NCBI RefSeq assembly: GCF_021134715.1
Contig: NC_060024.1
Span: 6,386,001 to 6,450,000, forward strand
Direction: 5' to 3'
Length of the DNA: 64,000 nt
From: Daphnia pulex
Lineage: Eukaryota; Arthropoda; Branchiopoda; Diplostraca; Daphniidae
Numbering within the stretch: the first letter of the stretch is position 1; each line of letters opens with the position of its first letter. Below are positions 13,201 to 22,214 of this stretch, in pieces. Below the pieces are notes generated by a model. The model saw nothing but the letters and a program-made list of their open reading frames with translations. It ran no database searches and had not been told where the DNA came from. The translations under genes were made by a program, and so were the position numbers.

Positions 13201-14586
13201 AGCCGGTTCCATCCAATAAAATTCTCTACGAGAATCAGCGGCCATTCCTACAGCCACGTTTGCCCATGCAACAAGACGCCGTGGCGGTTGAAGCGACGTC
13301 CTACGCCCTTCTCGTCTATTTGGCTCGTGATGGAATCGGCGATCTGCAGGAGAGGGTCGTCACTTGGCTCAACACGATGCGCATGGTCGACGGCGGTTTC
13401 ATCTCCATCTACGTAATTATTTCGTAACATTTTTTGGGTTCGCCGCAACTTGATCGATTCCATACATTTTGTCACAACAGGACAGCATTGTCGCTATGGA
13501 AGCCCTCACGGAATACGCTTACCGAGCCAGATTGCGTGACATCACCGACATGACTATCGTCGTGGAAGCATCCGCATCGCCAGATGCTACGGAGTTGATG
13601 CGGATAAACAGCGACACTCTCGCCACTGTTCATCGGATGGATGTTGGTTACCATTTCGTCGTATTTTAATCCTAATGAATTAAAAAATCTCGAATTAAAT
13701 TCATTTAGATTCCCAACGTTTGGGGCCATGTCAATGTCATCGGTCGAGGAGCCGGCCAGGCCGTTTTGCAGCTCAAAGTTCAATACGGAATCGACTGGGA
13801 GGATTTAAGGGACACTCCGAAAAGACGCTACTTTGACTTGTACGTGGAAGAGACATACAGTCACTTCCGGAATAAATCTCACATCACCGTCGATGCTTGT
13901 GTCAAGTGAATATTTTACTTCTTAATCTTCTAGAAGGTTCAATAAAATGACATAAGCCCAAATAAAACAGGTGGCTGGCGATGGACGAAGCTCCAGTGAG
14001 TGGGTCAACCACTTTAGAAGTGGAACTACCATCCGGTTATAGGATAGTCCAGTCCGATGCAGATCAGGTTCTTATTCACAAAAATTACACCTTCCTTCGA
14101 GACGTCTTTGTTAGTGATGAAAAAATCGTTTGGACATTCGATAAAGTAATTCTGATTTAATTTAATCTAAAAAATACCATCTCTGATCCCTCAATAATTA
14201 TTTGCATTACCACAGGTTGGTCCAGAGAGGCTTTGTTTCAACTATCTCATTCGCCGGTGGTTCCCAGTAGCCAATGGGACAATGTACCGGTCGGCCATAG
14301 TCTACGAATCTCATTCCCCCGGTAACTTATTCAAATAATCCTCGTCTCTAATGTCATATTACGACTAATGTTCCTTACTTGTTTTCCCCCAGAGCATTTT
14401 GAAATGCAAGTGTTCAACGCTACTCCGCTCTACGTTTTAGATATTTGCGAAGTCTGCGGGAGCTACCAGTGCCCATACTGTCCCTATTTCAGCGCGGCCC
14501 CATTGACCGTCAGCTTCAATCCTATTATCGTGTTCTGTTCACTTTTGATATCCGCCATCATTTGCCTTAACTGGTCAACGTCCTAG
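171..14586 (+). CDS. Mcr: Macroglobulin complement-related (Mcr/TEP6-like) protein, 28 exons, 1606 aa
   Basis: Secreted or surface alpha-2-macroglobulin/TEP family protein. In Drosophila, Mcr works in septate junctions and cell clearance. Exons: 171-313, 7110-7293, 7366-7534, 7607-7680, 7764-7815, 7884-8014, 8974-9153, 9236-9727, 9787-10002, 10085-10279, 10373-10560, 10639-10799, 10866-10983, 11084-11120, 11192-11362, 11435-11665, 11752-11883, 11949-12117, 12180-12451, 12529-12702, 12777-12904, 12972-13105, 13177-13412, 13481-13642, 13709-13905, 13971-14145, 14216-14321, 14393-14586. All phases agree. Seen: N-terminal signal peptide (about residues 1-24), macroglobulin domains, an LDL-receptor class A domain (about 729-767), then alpha-alpha barrel and receptor-binding regions and a hydrophobic C-terminus (about 1583-1603). 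The thioester position reads RGTEAN (about 1038-1043) instead of GCGEQN, so no thioester can form. LDLa insertion plus thioester loss is the Mcr signature and separates it from CD109 and ordinary TEPs. The donor after the LDLa exon (10984, gtcttg) is weak. Exon 1 was chosen because it joins exon 2 in phase. Confidence 0.88.
314..1230. other. Mcr intron 1, part upstream of the LINE
   Basis: AT-rich non-coding sequence with no gene seen. It contains an imperfect inverted repeat at 1152-1194 (18-bp arms, AAATAA loop). Confidence 0.6.
1231..1242 (+). repeat. Target-site duplication, 3' side of the LINE
   Basis: GCCTACCTATAT next to the poly(A) tail, identical to the copy at 6952-6963. The last T is ambiguous with the tail. 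Confidence 0.88.
1769..5476 (-). CDS. LINE ORF2: endonuclease/reverse transcriptase, 1235 aa
   Basis: Replication protein of the LINE. N-terminal endonuclease/exonuclease/phosphatase domain (about 10-235) with IQEPYA, IGMDANA and SDHPYI motifs. Reverse transcriptase (about 470-740) with the blocks SSSPGTDG, SFRPISVLNSLGKIFEK, HGFRQGRST, LDISGAFD, GCPQGGVLSP and the catalytic YADD box (about 697). An RNase H-like segment follows (about 955-1085), then a C-terminal C-x-C-x8-H-x4-C zinc-knuckle-like motif (about 1168-1184). The start ATG directly follows the ORF1 stop codon in the same frame. In the RNase H-like segment the usual YTDGS reads YTKSH and the next Asp-Ser block reads CKS, so catalysis there is doubtful, while the reverse transcriptase looks complete. 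Confidence 0.93.
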   Translation of the reverse strand: MTEKPNNLNNLKCIQINLQHSKTASLHFFKILVDLSIDIALIQEPYACINIFNNELHVPSVPDIYIVHQNLDRKDHAYGAIILTKRTIMVETVPNPVSNECIGIKINVDEPIFIFSIYCRPSNSKLDAVMNIFNNPNFNHFKTTIIGMDANARNKLWGSSRTDKKGVELEHLIIKNNLNIANVPNSKLEYIPLKISKVDVTLYGDKVKISGWKFLNTVTLSDHPYIHFELMVGRPNRQSKEPKVPKLSNIDKSKLRSTLDSELCNLNVNWDGLQSEADLDGIVNNITSIIGNSAIKSELPRNKQSKSELDFWTPELDKLKAEMRTATAKYEKFLKANNIKERKRTSKECSPQETNFRSAKRMYQKVLRKSKGKAFENFCTVNMNKDLFKSLRILSNSQNTSQVPTELVVDGRSMTEEEEIIKELGNSFFPAPKPIGPEQEEIINTYANYKKASANEVQPTITSEEVEAAVFALNASSSPGTDGISISIIQEVYSLLADTLRILYNKCLDLKYYPKQWKDAKVTILKKPNKESYKNVKSFRPISVLNSLGKIFEKIIYNRLTWMSVTEKWFGESQHGFRQGRSTVSAMHSLVSTIETNRESRGYTAAVFLDISGAFDGAWPAAILAALTKRKCPLYLIDIIASLLKDRTAIIKTNQGLYKCSIQIGCPQGGVLSPFLWIILAEELISMSYPFPYKIIGYADDIAIVCWHKVIDIAISNLQLIANDTVAKCDRYLLDINALKTILMIFSNKRTIEPCNFKIKENIISPSATSKFVGFELDAKLSWKSHIEEKCRATQRQIHILRRCLRRTWGLDTKKLVTLYKTIIVPKLLYGCSVWCRVILIKSYKTKLQTVQRSMLKCITRSLKNVPLNSLLIISNFLPIELKILEFSVNYYLSHKHVEFSPSSAATIGAVLHKQKLDQTMDSTRKFHSRSHPPWELSKLNYRSEDESTLPPEENGLAIYTKSHKSTAGVGLGIVCCASKVVVQTAQEKLAANTTENQAEILGLLAALQYAVANKSNYTSCNIFCKSVPALKDCTKNEKLNEAAITCRKLCYDNRDHIHLNLVAKEAEGIDLAKEAAKAVLDLGSQVTKDQPWSIELLKDKIKTEIQKLWSDEWAGSKTGTHTRRFFPRPSDASCLNGSYIHQEITQVLTGHCRLNHHLHLIKTISSPQCECGHGDETVEHFLFHCARYASQRSHLIQACSSSKKTFPPSLEDIPKFRHIWKEFKDFILKTERLK
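5477..6658 (-). CDS. LINE ORF1: Gag-like nucleic-acid-binding protein, 393 aa
   Basis: Structural ORF of the LINE, thought to coat the RNA. Seen: an N-terminal Cys cluster (about 23-52, CMHRNC...CSIQC), a probable coiled coil (about 85-115, rich in E/L/K), a middle region resembling a Gag RNA-recognition fold (about 160-300), and three Cys-rich knuckles near the C-terminus (CFKCHKLDHISPNC, CGKCAEKTHKTKEC, CVNCKNGKHKSDDPKC; about 316-375). It ends in TAA, immediately followed in frame by the ATG of ORF2. Confidence 0.9.
   Translation of the reverse strand: MPDDEGMDLEGTAGEVNGGGKKCMHRNCQKKLTQLGPGNYKYCSIQCKNICSLLRSRDRSNSSTSQKRQRTESERDFSKMAPEDFISIIQELEAENVDLAEKYNKLQTEMDKIHIQIGKGTLDWIFKKDETGQQDSKTPFGASKPASFAGAAKSVTLIAKLDPELDTTNLDGKSMDQFFKSNEQWPTLQHFSKRNNQARLVFNNAADAKKAEQIIKEDPKLTGTVKSIAEQKFNYPVVAFATGTNDLEELQTEIEYRNELLRGNISSIKILSREKGHVKIYVTSKKTQVAILKAGIIHTNINGFKKHNIKEMDLNREIRSCFKCHKLDHISPNCPSKTEVCGKCAEKTHKTKECEHLDSKFKCVNCKNGKHKSDDPKCPERIKAVDRLKKLLS
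6952..6963 (+). repeat. Target-site duplication, 5' side of the LINE
   Basis: GCCTACCTATAT, perfect match to 1231-1242. It places the 5' end of the LINE at 6951, which suggests no 5' truncation. Confidence 0.88.
8015..8973. other. Mcr intron 6, 959 bp, no gene seen
   Basis: Intron between exons 6 and 7 of the Mcr gene. AT-rich with scattered stops in all frames; no element or RNA gene recognised. Confidence 0.6.
10866..10983 (+). other. Mcr: LDL-receptor class A domain exon in Mcr
   Basis: This exon encodes a complete LDLa module with six cysteines and the calcium-site signature CDGKSDCTDGSDEDDC. An LDLa module at this place separates Mcr-type proteins from other TEPs. The next coding exon carries an arginine-rich stretch (FRMFRRNRFH), where related proteins are often proteolytically cut; cleavage here is only a possibility. 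Confidence 0.85.
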
Positions 14587-14681
14587 TATTATGAGTATTC
14601 AATGTATTTAACTTAAAAAATACAGTTTTACGTTTTTGTATGAAGATCTGGAATAAGCGGAGTTGCTTCGGTCACACACAT

Positions 14682-16620
14682 TTAGCGACGAGCTTTGCGA
14701 GGACGGTTAAGGGTCGGTTTTGATTTAGTTCCGGTATACTGGATATCCTGGCCGTCATTGTAAAAATGATAAAACATTAGTTTAAAAAAATATATTAGGC
14801 TATGTGGTGGAATCTAATTACGGTAACAGTGTGAAATTCGACAGCTTCCATGACGCTAGACTTCTCTGATCTGGAAAACGTATGAGCAGGAAGCTGGAGG
14901 AAGGCAGATTGGATTTCTTCAAAGCAGATTTCCTTTTCAGTGAATAATTCAGCATCATCATCTGAAAATAATAAATCACCGATTACTCATTTGCTTATAA
15001 ATGACTGATAATCACATAAATCAGTACCTTGGTCGTCGGTAACAGGGGGACACGTCGAAGGTGGTAGTATTACTTCACGTGGAGCGATGCTACGCATGAG
15101 CAAACTTCCGTCGGATCCTTATTCAAAAATTCAAAAGAATTAAGAAATATTATGTCTCTGTTTTATTACTGGCGCAATTATTATTATGTTACCTGGAGTG
15201 AGAATAAAGTAATCAATGGCTTGCTGGCAGGATTCCAACTTGACAATAGCTACCAGAGCTTCTCTACTGTAAATATAATTGGATCGATAATATAGCGAAA
15301 AGTTAAATTTGTAATTCCTTTGACAACTTACGCCAACCAACGAGACAGGGAAAAGAATTGTTCGTTATTGATTTTGAAAACGATATCGTCGTGAGACAGG
15401 TCGCTTGCCGGTAAAAGACGTCTGGGCATTCCATGGATCAACCAAGCAGGAACACCGTCACTCCTCACCCACTTGATGATCTCCAAGGTTTTCATATTCC
15501 CATCGTCAAAGATTCCTATTCCATTGGTCTCGTTGAAATTGGCAGAAATTCGATACGGCCATCCTTTTACATCGAAGATAAGGTCCTCTATGTCAATCCT
15601 GGAAGTCCAATCGCATTGTCCATCGGAACGCATTTCAAGATTCCAATTTTTCCTCTTACGACTCAACCAAGACTAAACAAAAATGAATTAAGCATCAGAA
15701 GGGTGTAGTGATAACGAAATTGTCTACCTTGAAAAATATTTCGGCGTCCCTCTCCTCTTCCGACATCCGCCAAACTATTTTACTGCGTGATACTTGTTCC
15801 ATTTGATTCTGCATCAACAGCTCGGAGGGGGCTACATGAAGCACCTTCGCATTGAGTATATACATTAGCAGTCATATAATCATAAATATTGAATCAACAT
15901 AATTTTCTTACCACAACTTGGTTGAACTCTCGGCAATTGGTATTAAAAAGGAAGGCATCTAATTCTTTTTGAATTTTCTCTCCATCTGTTGCCGTTACAA
16001 CTACAATCTCCAGTTGGGTGGATGCAATGCAATACTCCTGTAAATTCAGCCGTGTATAGAAAAAAAAATGAACTGCTTTTTGACAGTAGAAAATAATTTA
16101 AAAATTACACATTTTTGCTCGAACTGTAACACTAAATCATTTAAAATGATTTCTAATGGTTTCCTGGCAGAGTAGATTGCATTCTGTTCAACAAAAAGGT
16201 CATGATTATTAATTTCTTTGTTTCGATGGATGAAATGTAAAAGTTTTGTTTTCAATACTTCATTTGATATTTTCAGTAGTTGCTTCAACTTCCCAAAGGC
16301 ACGCTTCAAAGAAGAATCAAGTTCAACTAAAGGGTGTGTGTCTAATAAGATTTCAAAACCTTTTACTCCCACAAGCACCAAACTTATAAAAGCAAAGTTG
16401 GAACAAGTTCCAGCATGAGCAAGAAGTGATACTTCATGCAAAGCCTAGAAAGTAGAAAGAGAAGCTGTTAGTCACCAAATAACTCTATATGCAGTTAAAC
16501 CTTATGGCAAAAGTACAGTCAGTAATATTTAAAAATCTTTACTTCGGCTGAGAAAATGAAATTTGGGTTGTTGGCCTCTGCATTTCGTATATCAAAAACA
16601 ATCACACGTGCTACTTGCAT
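14682..16620 (-). CDS. M1ap: M1AP-like (meiosis 1 associated protein) gene, 9 exons, 455 aa
   Basis: Exons, 5' to 3' on the minus strand: 16620-16543, 16444-16109, 16037-15912, 15844-15728, 15672-15332, 15266-15193, 15117-15028, 14961-14822, 14747-14682. All junctions are GT-AG and in phase. The product resembles meiosis 1 associated/arrest proteins, which in vertebrates are needed for male meiosis. Family-like features: an N-terminal von-Willebrand-like segment (MQVARVIVFDIRN), the AEIFFKSWL block (about 215), and a later LSRWLASREALVAIVKLE...YFILTPG block. Length is near the vertebrate 530 aa. The basic C-terminus (RPRKARR) is unremarkable. The gene is tail-to-tail with Mcr (95 bp between stops) and head-to-head with WDR75. 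The assignment rests on remembered family motifs, not on a search. Confidence 0.72.
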
Positions 16621-16989
16621 TTTGGAAGCGATTTTCTACGTTTTTGCTAGAGGTTATGATAGATTTTGATACGATAAGAAAAATAGGCGATTTGTCACGT
16701 TAATCTCTAACTCGTTAATGTTGCATATAATATGCCAGCAGCTAGTGATTGGTAATTTATAAGTGGCTAAACAACGAAATCTGTTCCAATTCCAACCAAA
16801 GTACCAAACACCCCAAACACAGCTACAATATATCATCATAAAAACAGCTGACAGTTAGATTGGCTGACGCTTTCACGCTTAACACACCCGTGAATTTAGA
16901 ATTTTTTTTAATCGGTTCTTTTTTTCATATTTTATTCTTATTATTATTTGCACGGAAATATGTGGACAAAATCCTGTCTCTGGTTCTAT
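16621..16989. promoter_or_regulatory. 5' flank of the M1AP-like gene, half of a divergent promoter
   Basis: Non-coding interval between the M1AP-like start and the inserted transposon. With 18716-18860 it forms the original gap of about 0.5 kb between two divergent starts, so it probably holds a shared bidirectional promoter. No TATA box is evident. Confidence 0.45.
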
Positions 16990-16998
16990 GTCTGTGAT
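16990..16998 (+). repeat. 9-bp target duplication, left
   Basis: GTCTGTGAT directly before the left TIR, identical to 18707-18715. Confidence 0.9.
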
Positions 16999-17096
16999 GG
17001 GTGTTACTAAAACGCGAAGCGAAACGGCGGAACGCGAAACTCCTAAAACGCGAAACAGTGGTGCGAAACGGTCCCAAAAATTGGGGACCGTTTCGC
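16999..17096 (+). repeat. Left terminal inverted repeat
   Basis: 98 bp built from repeated AAACGCGAAAC-type units. Its inner end is itself a hairpin: 13-bp arms GCGAAACGGTCCC / GGGACCGTTTCGC around an 8-bp loop (17063-17096). Confidence 0.9.
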
Positions 17097-18606
17097 GGGT
17101 CCAATGGCCTAAGGGCATCCTAAAGTGCGAAACCATTTGCGAAACCTTTGATTTGTGAAATATAAAAAATTTCCTGTTTTTAAATTTCTGAACACCCTTA
17201 CTACCACGCCCCCAACTACTTTAAACCGCTCCTTACAACTTCCGAACGAATCCGAACGAATTAAATCAAGATAAAAAAAAAGAGCCTCTAAAACGAATCT
17301 GTCTTTGCGGTTACAACTTCCTTTCTATGCTACGCAATTGAGAGAGGAGGATTCCTCAAGTTTGTTCCCAAGGACCCTGATGTCAAGGGAAGTCGGACAA
17401 ATAAGACAAAATTCGAAGGTGAAGACAAAATCGGAACATGTAGTAATATTTTTCATTTGCGTTGAGAGAAGGCGCGTGATAACACACAAGTATGTTTTCT
17501 ATGAAAACAAAAAGAAATGGTTTGTATCTGTTTGATCAATTTCATACGTCGCGCCCGAGGAGACGATAGGGACGCTTAGTGACGCCATATATGGCGGACG
17601 TGCGTGATTCGTTAACAATCTAATCCATACGTCCACGCCAATATGTGACGGTGTCAGTATAAATTCTCTTTTTCCTCTACTTTCCTTTAAAAGCAGACAA
17701 AAAAATGAACAAATTGCCAGGCACTAAGGACACATTTCAACAATTTTCAACTCCAGCTTTCACGTATGGCACGCAAATGCTTTATGCGTACCGTTCAGCT
17801 TTATGAAAATGTAAAATGCTTCGTTTTTGTTTTGTTTTTTCAATCTAAACTGAACGAGAAAAGATTTCCCTCCTGACGCTACTTGCGATGTCATGAATGA
17901 TGAAATAACGGAACGAGATTCCATCTCAGATAAAAAGGCGGATAGCTGTTAAGTTTTAAAATGCTATATTCGGTTGAGAAAGACAATTCTACTTCGTTTT
18001 TCGATAAAAATGTCGTTCAAGTGAGATTTTACCCAGAATGTCAACCTTAGCATAAAAAAAAAATGTATCGTGCCCTGTGCTGGATTTTCTACGTAATCGC
18101 CAGTAAATATTTGTGGTCGTCGCGCTTTCCAAAGCAAACGCTTCACGCAACTTTAGCAACGAAGAAAATACACGCGCAAACAGTTATACAACTTTTGAAA
18201 CTTATGCATGAAATATTTGAACTTACTTTGTGTTTTAACAGGACCATGAATGACCTCTACATGCAACTACACACATTGGCAGTGTGCCCTTACTGTAAGC
18301 TGAGAAGTGATAACCTAGAAGGCTAGAATCATAATTGTCATAATCAATAATAAGAATCATAATGAATAAATGTTGTGTAGAACAGTAATATGCACTTCTC
18401 GAAACGAAGAACTTTAAATACACGGAAATTTTTGAATTATATTCTCGTCTTTAAATAAATAAATTAAAAAAATAACTTACTTTCAATTTTTTATTAGCTT
18501 CTAGTTCGACACTTTGACGACTACTTTTAACAATACACTGACGACTGACGTCGACTGTTTCGCGTCTACGGTTTCGCATTTTAGTAAGACCTCTAGCGCC
18601 TAAACT

Positions 18607-18706
18607 GCGAAACGGTCCCGAAAATTTTTGGGACCGTTTCGCACCACTGTTTCGCGTTTTAGGAGTTTCGCGTTCCGCCGTTTCGCTTCGCGTTTTAGTA
18701 ACACCC
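18607..18706 (-). repeat. Right terminal inverted repeat
   Basis: 100 bp, reverse complement of 16999-17096 apart from the loop of the internal hairpin (18607-18642). Confidence 0.9.
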
Positions 18707-18715
18707 GTCTGTGAT
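18707..18715 (+). repeat. 9-bp target duplication, right
   Basis: GTCTGTGAT directly after the right TIR, identical to 16990-16998. Confidence 0.9.
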
Positions 18716-18860
18716 TTCTGATAAAATTATATTTGCCGCTGTTTATCCCCAGCGTTGCGCGGATTGCTTGTTATTCCGCACAGACGCTACAGAGTGGCAA
18801 CCATTGCCATAGCAGACGAACAATTTTCTGTCTTTTTCTTTTCGGCTTTAAATAGTGAAA

Positions 18861-21800
18861 ATGGCGAATAAGAAAGCACGTGGTCCGGATAAAGCTAAAA
18901 CTAATACAGACAATATTGTTGTTAAAAAACAAGAAGATGCACCCGACATTGTTAAACAACCTCCGGTTTTTACCGACGATTCAAGGTATAGTAATTATTT
19001 CAAACAGTCAAAATGTTTAGGAATTATTTTGTTTGTGCTTCTATTCGCTTGACAGGTATTTATGCATCGCGTCTGGCCGCCAAGTAGGAATTTACAGCAT
19101 CCAATCGGGAGATAAAGTGCATTGTTTAAAAAAACATAGTTTTGATATCATTGGTTTGGGTATCAAAGAGGAGAATGTTCTCTACTCGTGTGACACCTCT
19201 GGAGACGTTATTGAATGGGATATAAAAGACGGAAAACTACTGAAGGTTGTTGTCTAGTAAATTTATCCCCTCTCAAGTTTTGTTTTCTTAAACTTCCATT
19301 CTTTTTGCAGAAAACTTCAGTTGCAGTTGATGGCATGAAAAAATTCTGTTCTTTTTACTATCCAGGAAATGGCATGTTTCTGTTATCAACTCCATCAAAA
19401 AATACCAACGGTTCCTCTCTTTGGATTGTCAATAGCACAAGTGAAAGGGAAATATTCTCTGAAGATATTAGAAAAGAACCCCAGTCTGTTGCATTTGGCT
19501 GTGATCAAGGAAATGGATCACTGGTTATAGGGGCCTTGAATTACCAATGTAATGGTGTGTTGGTCAAAGACATGAATAGTGGAGCTGAGAAAAAGTAAGC
19601 TATATATTTCTATAATTTTGAATTTTAACTTATCAAATATTTTGAAATAGGCACATGACAGACAAGAGAAAGTTCACTTGTATTGCTTTGCACAAGGAAA
19701 AACTTATAATGGCCACAGGAGATATCTCTGGCCGTATTCTTCTTTGGCATGACTTTGTTAATCAGATCAGACCAGTGAAGACTGTGTACCATTGGCACAC
19801 ACTTGCTGTTTCCTCGGTCTGTTTTTCTAGTGAAGGTTTGTTGCTTTTAAGAGGTTCTGCATGACTGTGTCTTAATTATGTACTATTTTTAAATTTAAAT
19901 TTAGGTGAATACCTTTACAGTGGAGGATCTGAGAAAGTAATGGTCAAGTGGCGACTTGAAGGCAAACACAGACAGTTTCTTCCACGTATGGGCTCAACAA
20001 TCAAATTCATTGTGAACGCTCCTGATAACATCTGCGTCGCCACATCTCATTCCGACAATGGTAATGATCAAACTTTTAATAAGGAACAAAAAAGGTTTAA
20101 ATGATAGAATTTTATCCCCCCCCCCCCATAGCTATACGTATAATTGATTCGACCAACAAAATCAATCAGGCCATTTTTGGTGGGTTAATCAAACACGATC
20201 CGATCCGTGGTCTTGAAGATGGTGAATCAAAGAAAGAATCGGTGATGCCTACTGGTCTGGTTTTTGATCCACGAACCCAAGGAATTTTCTTCAATTCACA
20301 AGCTGGATTCCTCCAGCTTTTTGATCCTCTGAGAGGTTCCATGATTTTCAATGTAAGACAATTTTTCACACACAAGTTCGATCACAAAATGTTCATTAAT
20401 GAAACAAATTTCTTGTAATTTGTTTTCTAGATGGACATTGCCAATCGCAACGTTCTGACTGACGAACGAAACACCATCATCGGTAACGCCGAAGTGTTGC
20501 GAGTTGCTGTGTCACCCACAGGTGAGTGGTTAGCAACACTGGAAGTTTGGTCGAACATGTCAGCAGGCTATCATGACATGAACTTAAAGTTTTGGCGATA
20601 CGACGCTGTGCAAGCCAACTACGAACTCAACACGGACGTAACTATGCCACACCACGATCGGATCACCTCCTTGGCCTTCCAACCGGGACTGCTGGGCACA
20701 GAGTACCCTTGCCTCGTATCTATTGGCCGCGATCTTAAATTCAAAATTTGGCGGTTAGTCGACGACACGGACATTTACCGTCAGAAGGAATCGTGGACTT
20801 GCGACGTTGCAGGAGACTTCCGTAAAATGATGCCAACCGCTGCATCCTTTTCGGAAGACGGCTCGTTACTGGCCATTGCTTTTCAAGACACTGTTACTTT
20901 ATGGGATCCAATGACCATCAACCTCAACACGACTTTAAGCCATAACCTTATTGAAGAATCTATTGAGTAAGTTTTCAAACCTAAAACGATAATGGCTAGT
21001 GTTTTACTAACAGTTTGGTTACTCTAGGCTGATGGAATTCGGAAGAGATCAATGCTTTCGCTATCTCGTTTGTGCTTCAAAATCATCCCTCTTCGCATGG
21101 GATGTAATTAGTAAAGGACTAGTTTGGAAAGTCGGGAAATTGCGTAGCCCTATCAGGTGTTTGGTGCCTGATCCCAAGTCCAGCTATATGGCAGTGGTCT
21201 TGCAAAACAGTGAAGGTACTTTTCCCGTGAAAATCCATTAATGAAATTCGAATGCTTATCTTTCATTGTGTTCATAGTGTTCGTGTTCGCACCTTCGAGT
21301 TCGAAACCGGTACATACTATAACGAACGTGAAGAGTTCAGAACCTATTGCGGCTCTTTTTGTTCCCCGACCGAATCCTCTGGCAAACAGCCCAGAATGGC
21401 TAGTAAATTCACGGCTTTTGATTGTTGATGATCAACAAGTAAGATTAAAAGATTTACTATGTGAACCATCACCGTATTAACGAATTTCTTTGATTATAGG
21501 AATTTTACAGTGTGGATGACAATTCCGTCTGTGGTTTTGACGAGAAGTTGACTACCCCAATTTCTCACATTGACAGTTTACCTTGGACTCCTTTCTCAGC
21601 CATCAAAGCACAGAAACAGATCTCGGCAGCCAAGCAGATAGTTCCGGTCATCCATCAAACAAACGGCATCAAGGGATATAAATCAGTTCAATCGGTAACT
21701 ACATTTCTCATCATCAGTTGTGTATACATTTACTTGATTAACTGATTCTTCCATTTGGTCTATTTAGCTGTTGGAGACGTCAACTTCCACCTTACCTCCA

Positions 21801-22013
21801 ATGTCTAGAATTTGCAATTCCTTCATGATTGACCTCATGATTAAGCATGACACCAAATTGATGACCGTGAAAGCTGACTCGGAGAATGGTGCAACAAATG
21901 ACTTGCCTACGCTCATGAACGGGCATATCGAGTCAAAGATGCCGGCATTGAAGGAAGAAGCGACTCAACAAAAATTATTGACATTGGATTGCCAATGGAT
22001 AACTAAGAACTGA
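18861..22013 (+). CDS. Wdr75: WDR75 (Utp17/Nan1-like) small-subunit processome protein, 11 exons, 828 aa
   Basis: Nucleolar WD40 protein of the UTP-A/t-UTP complex, which acts in pre-rRNA transcription and 18S rRNA maturation. Exons: 18861-18985, 19056-19245, 19311-19594, 19651-19835, 19905-20060, 20132-20352, 20431-20966, 21028-21215, 21278-21438, 21500-21694, 21768-22013. All are in phase. 828 aa compares with about 830 in vertebrates. Seen: two WD40 propellers, with repeats such as SSEGEYLYSGGSEKVMVKW, GLVFDPRTQGIFFNSQAGF, and VSPTGEWLATLE...HDMNLKFWRY, then a lysine-rich linker and a C-terminal tail. The start was chosen as the first ATG that opens a basic nuclear N-terminus (MANKKARGPDKAK). 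A C-run (about 20117-20128) lies just before the exon 6 acceptor. Confidence 0.92.
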
Positions 22014-22214
22014 AATAATTTGACACATTTTAAAACTGTCTCTTGGCTTTATTTGTTTTTTATATATGCAATCCGCCAATTACGCCCTTATCGAAATATT
22101 TCCGAAAGGTTTCTTTTTATTCAAATCTAATTCTACATACTGCCGACAGGTGTCACTGATAAGTCATAAACAACAACATTGAAGAAAAGTTACTTGTATT
22201 AATAGGCGATAGAA

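Larger units (their letters stand above)
16999..18706. mobile_element. Non-autonomous DNA transposon with ~100-bp TIRs (MULE/foldback-like)
   Basis: A 1708-bp element bounded by inverted repeats at 16999-17096 and 18607-18706 that start GGGTGTTACTAAAACGCG and are nearly identical. Flanked by a perfect 9-bp direct repeat, GTCTGTGAT, at 16990-16998 and 18707-18715. Long TIRs with a 9-bp duplication are typical of Mutator-like elements, and foldback elements also fit. The interior has only short stop-ridden frames and no transposase, so it must have been moved in trans. It lies between the divergent M1AP-like and WDR75 starts. Confidence 0.9.

Noticed and set aside
17305-18326. Short open frames inside the DNA transposon, considered as transposase remnants
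   Set aside because: None shows a DDE motif, zinc finger or length above about 90 codons; the element is treated as non-autonomous.
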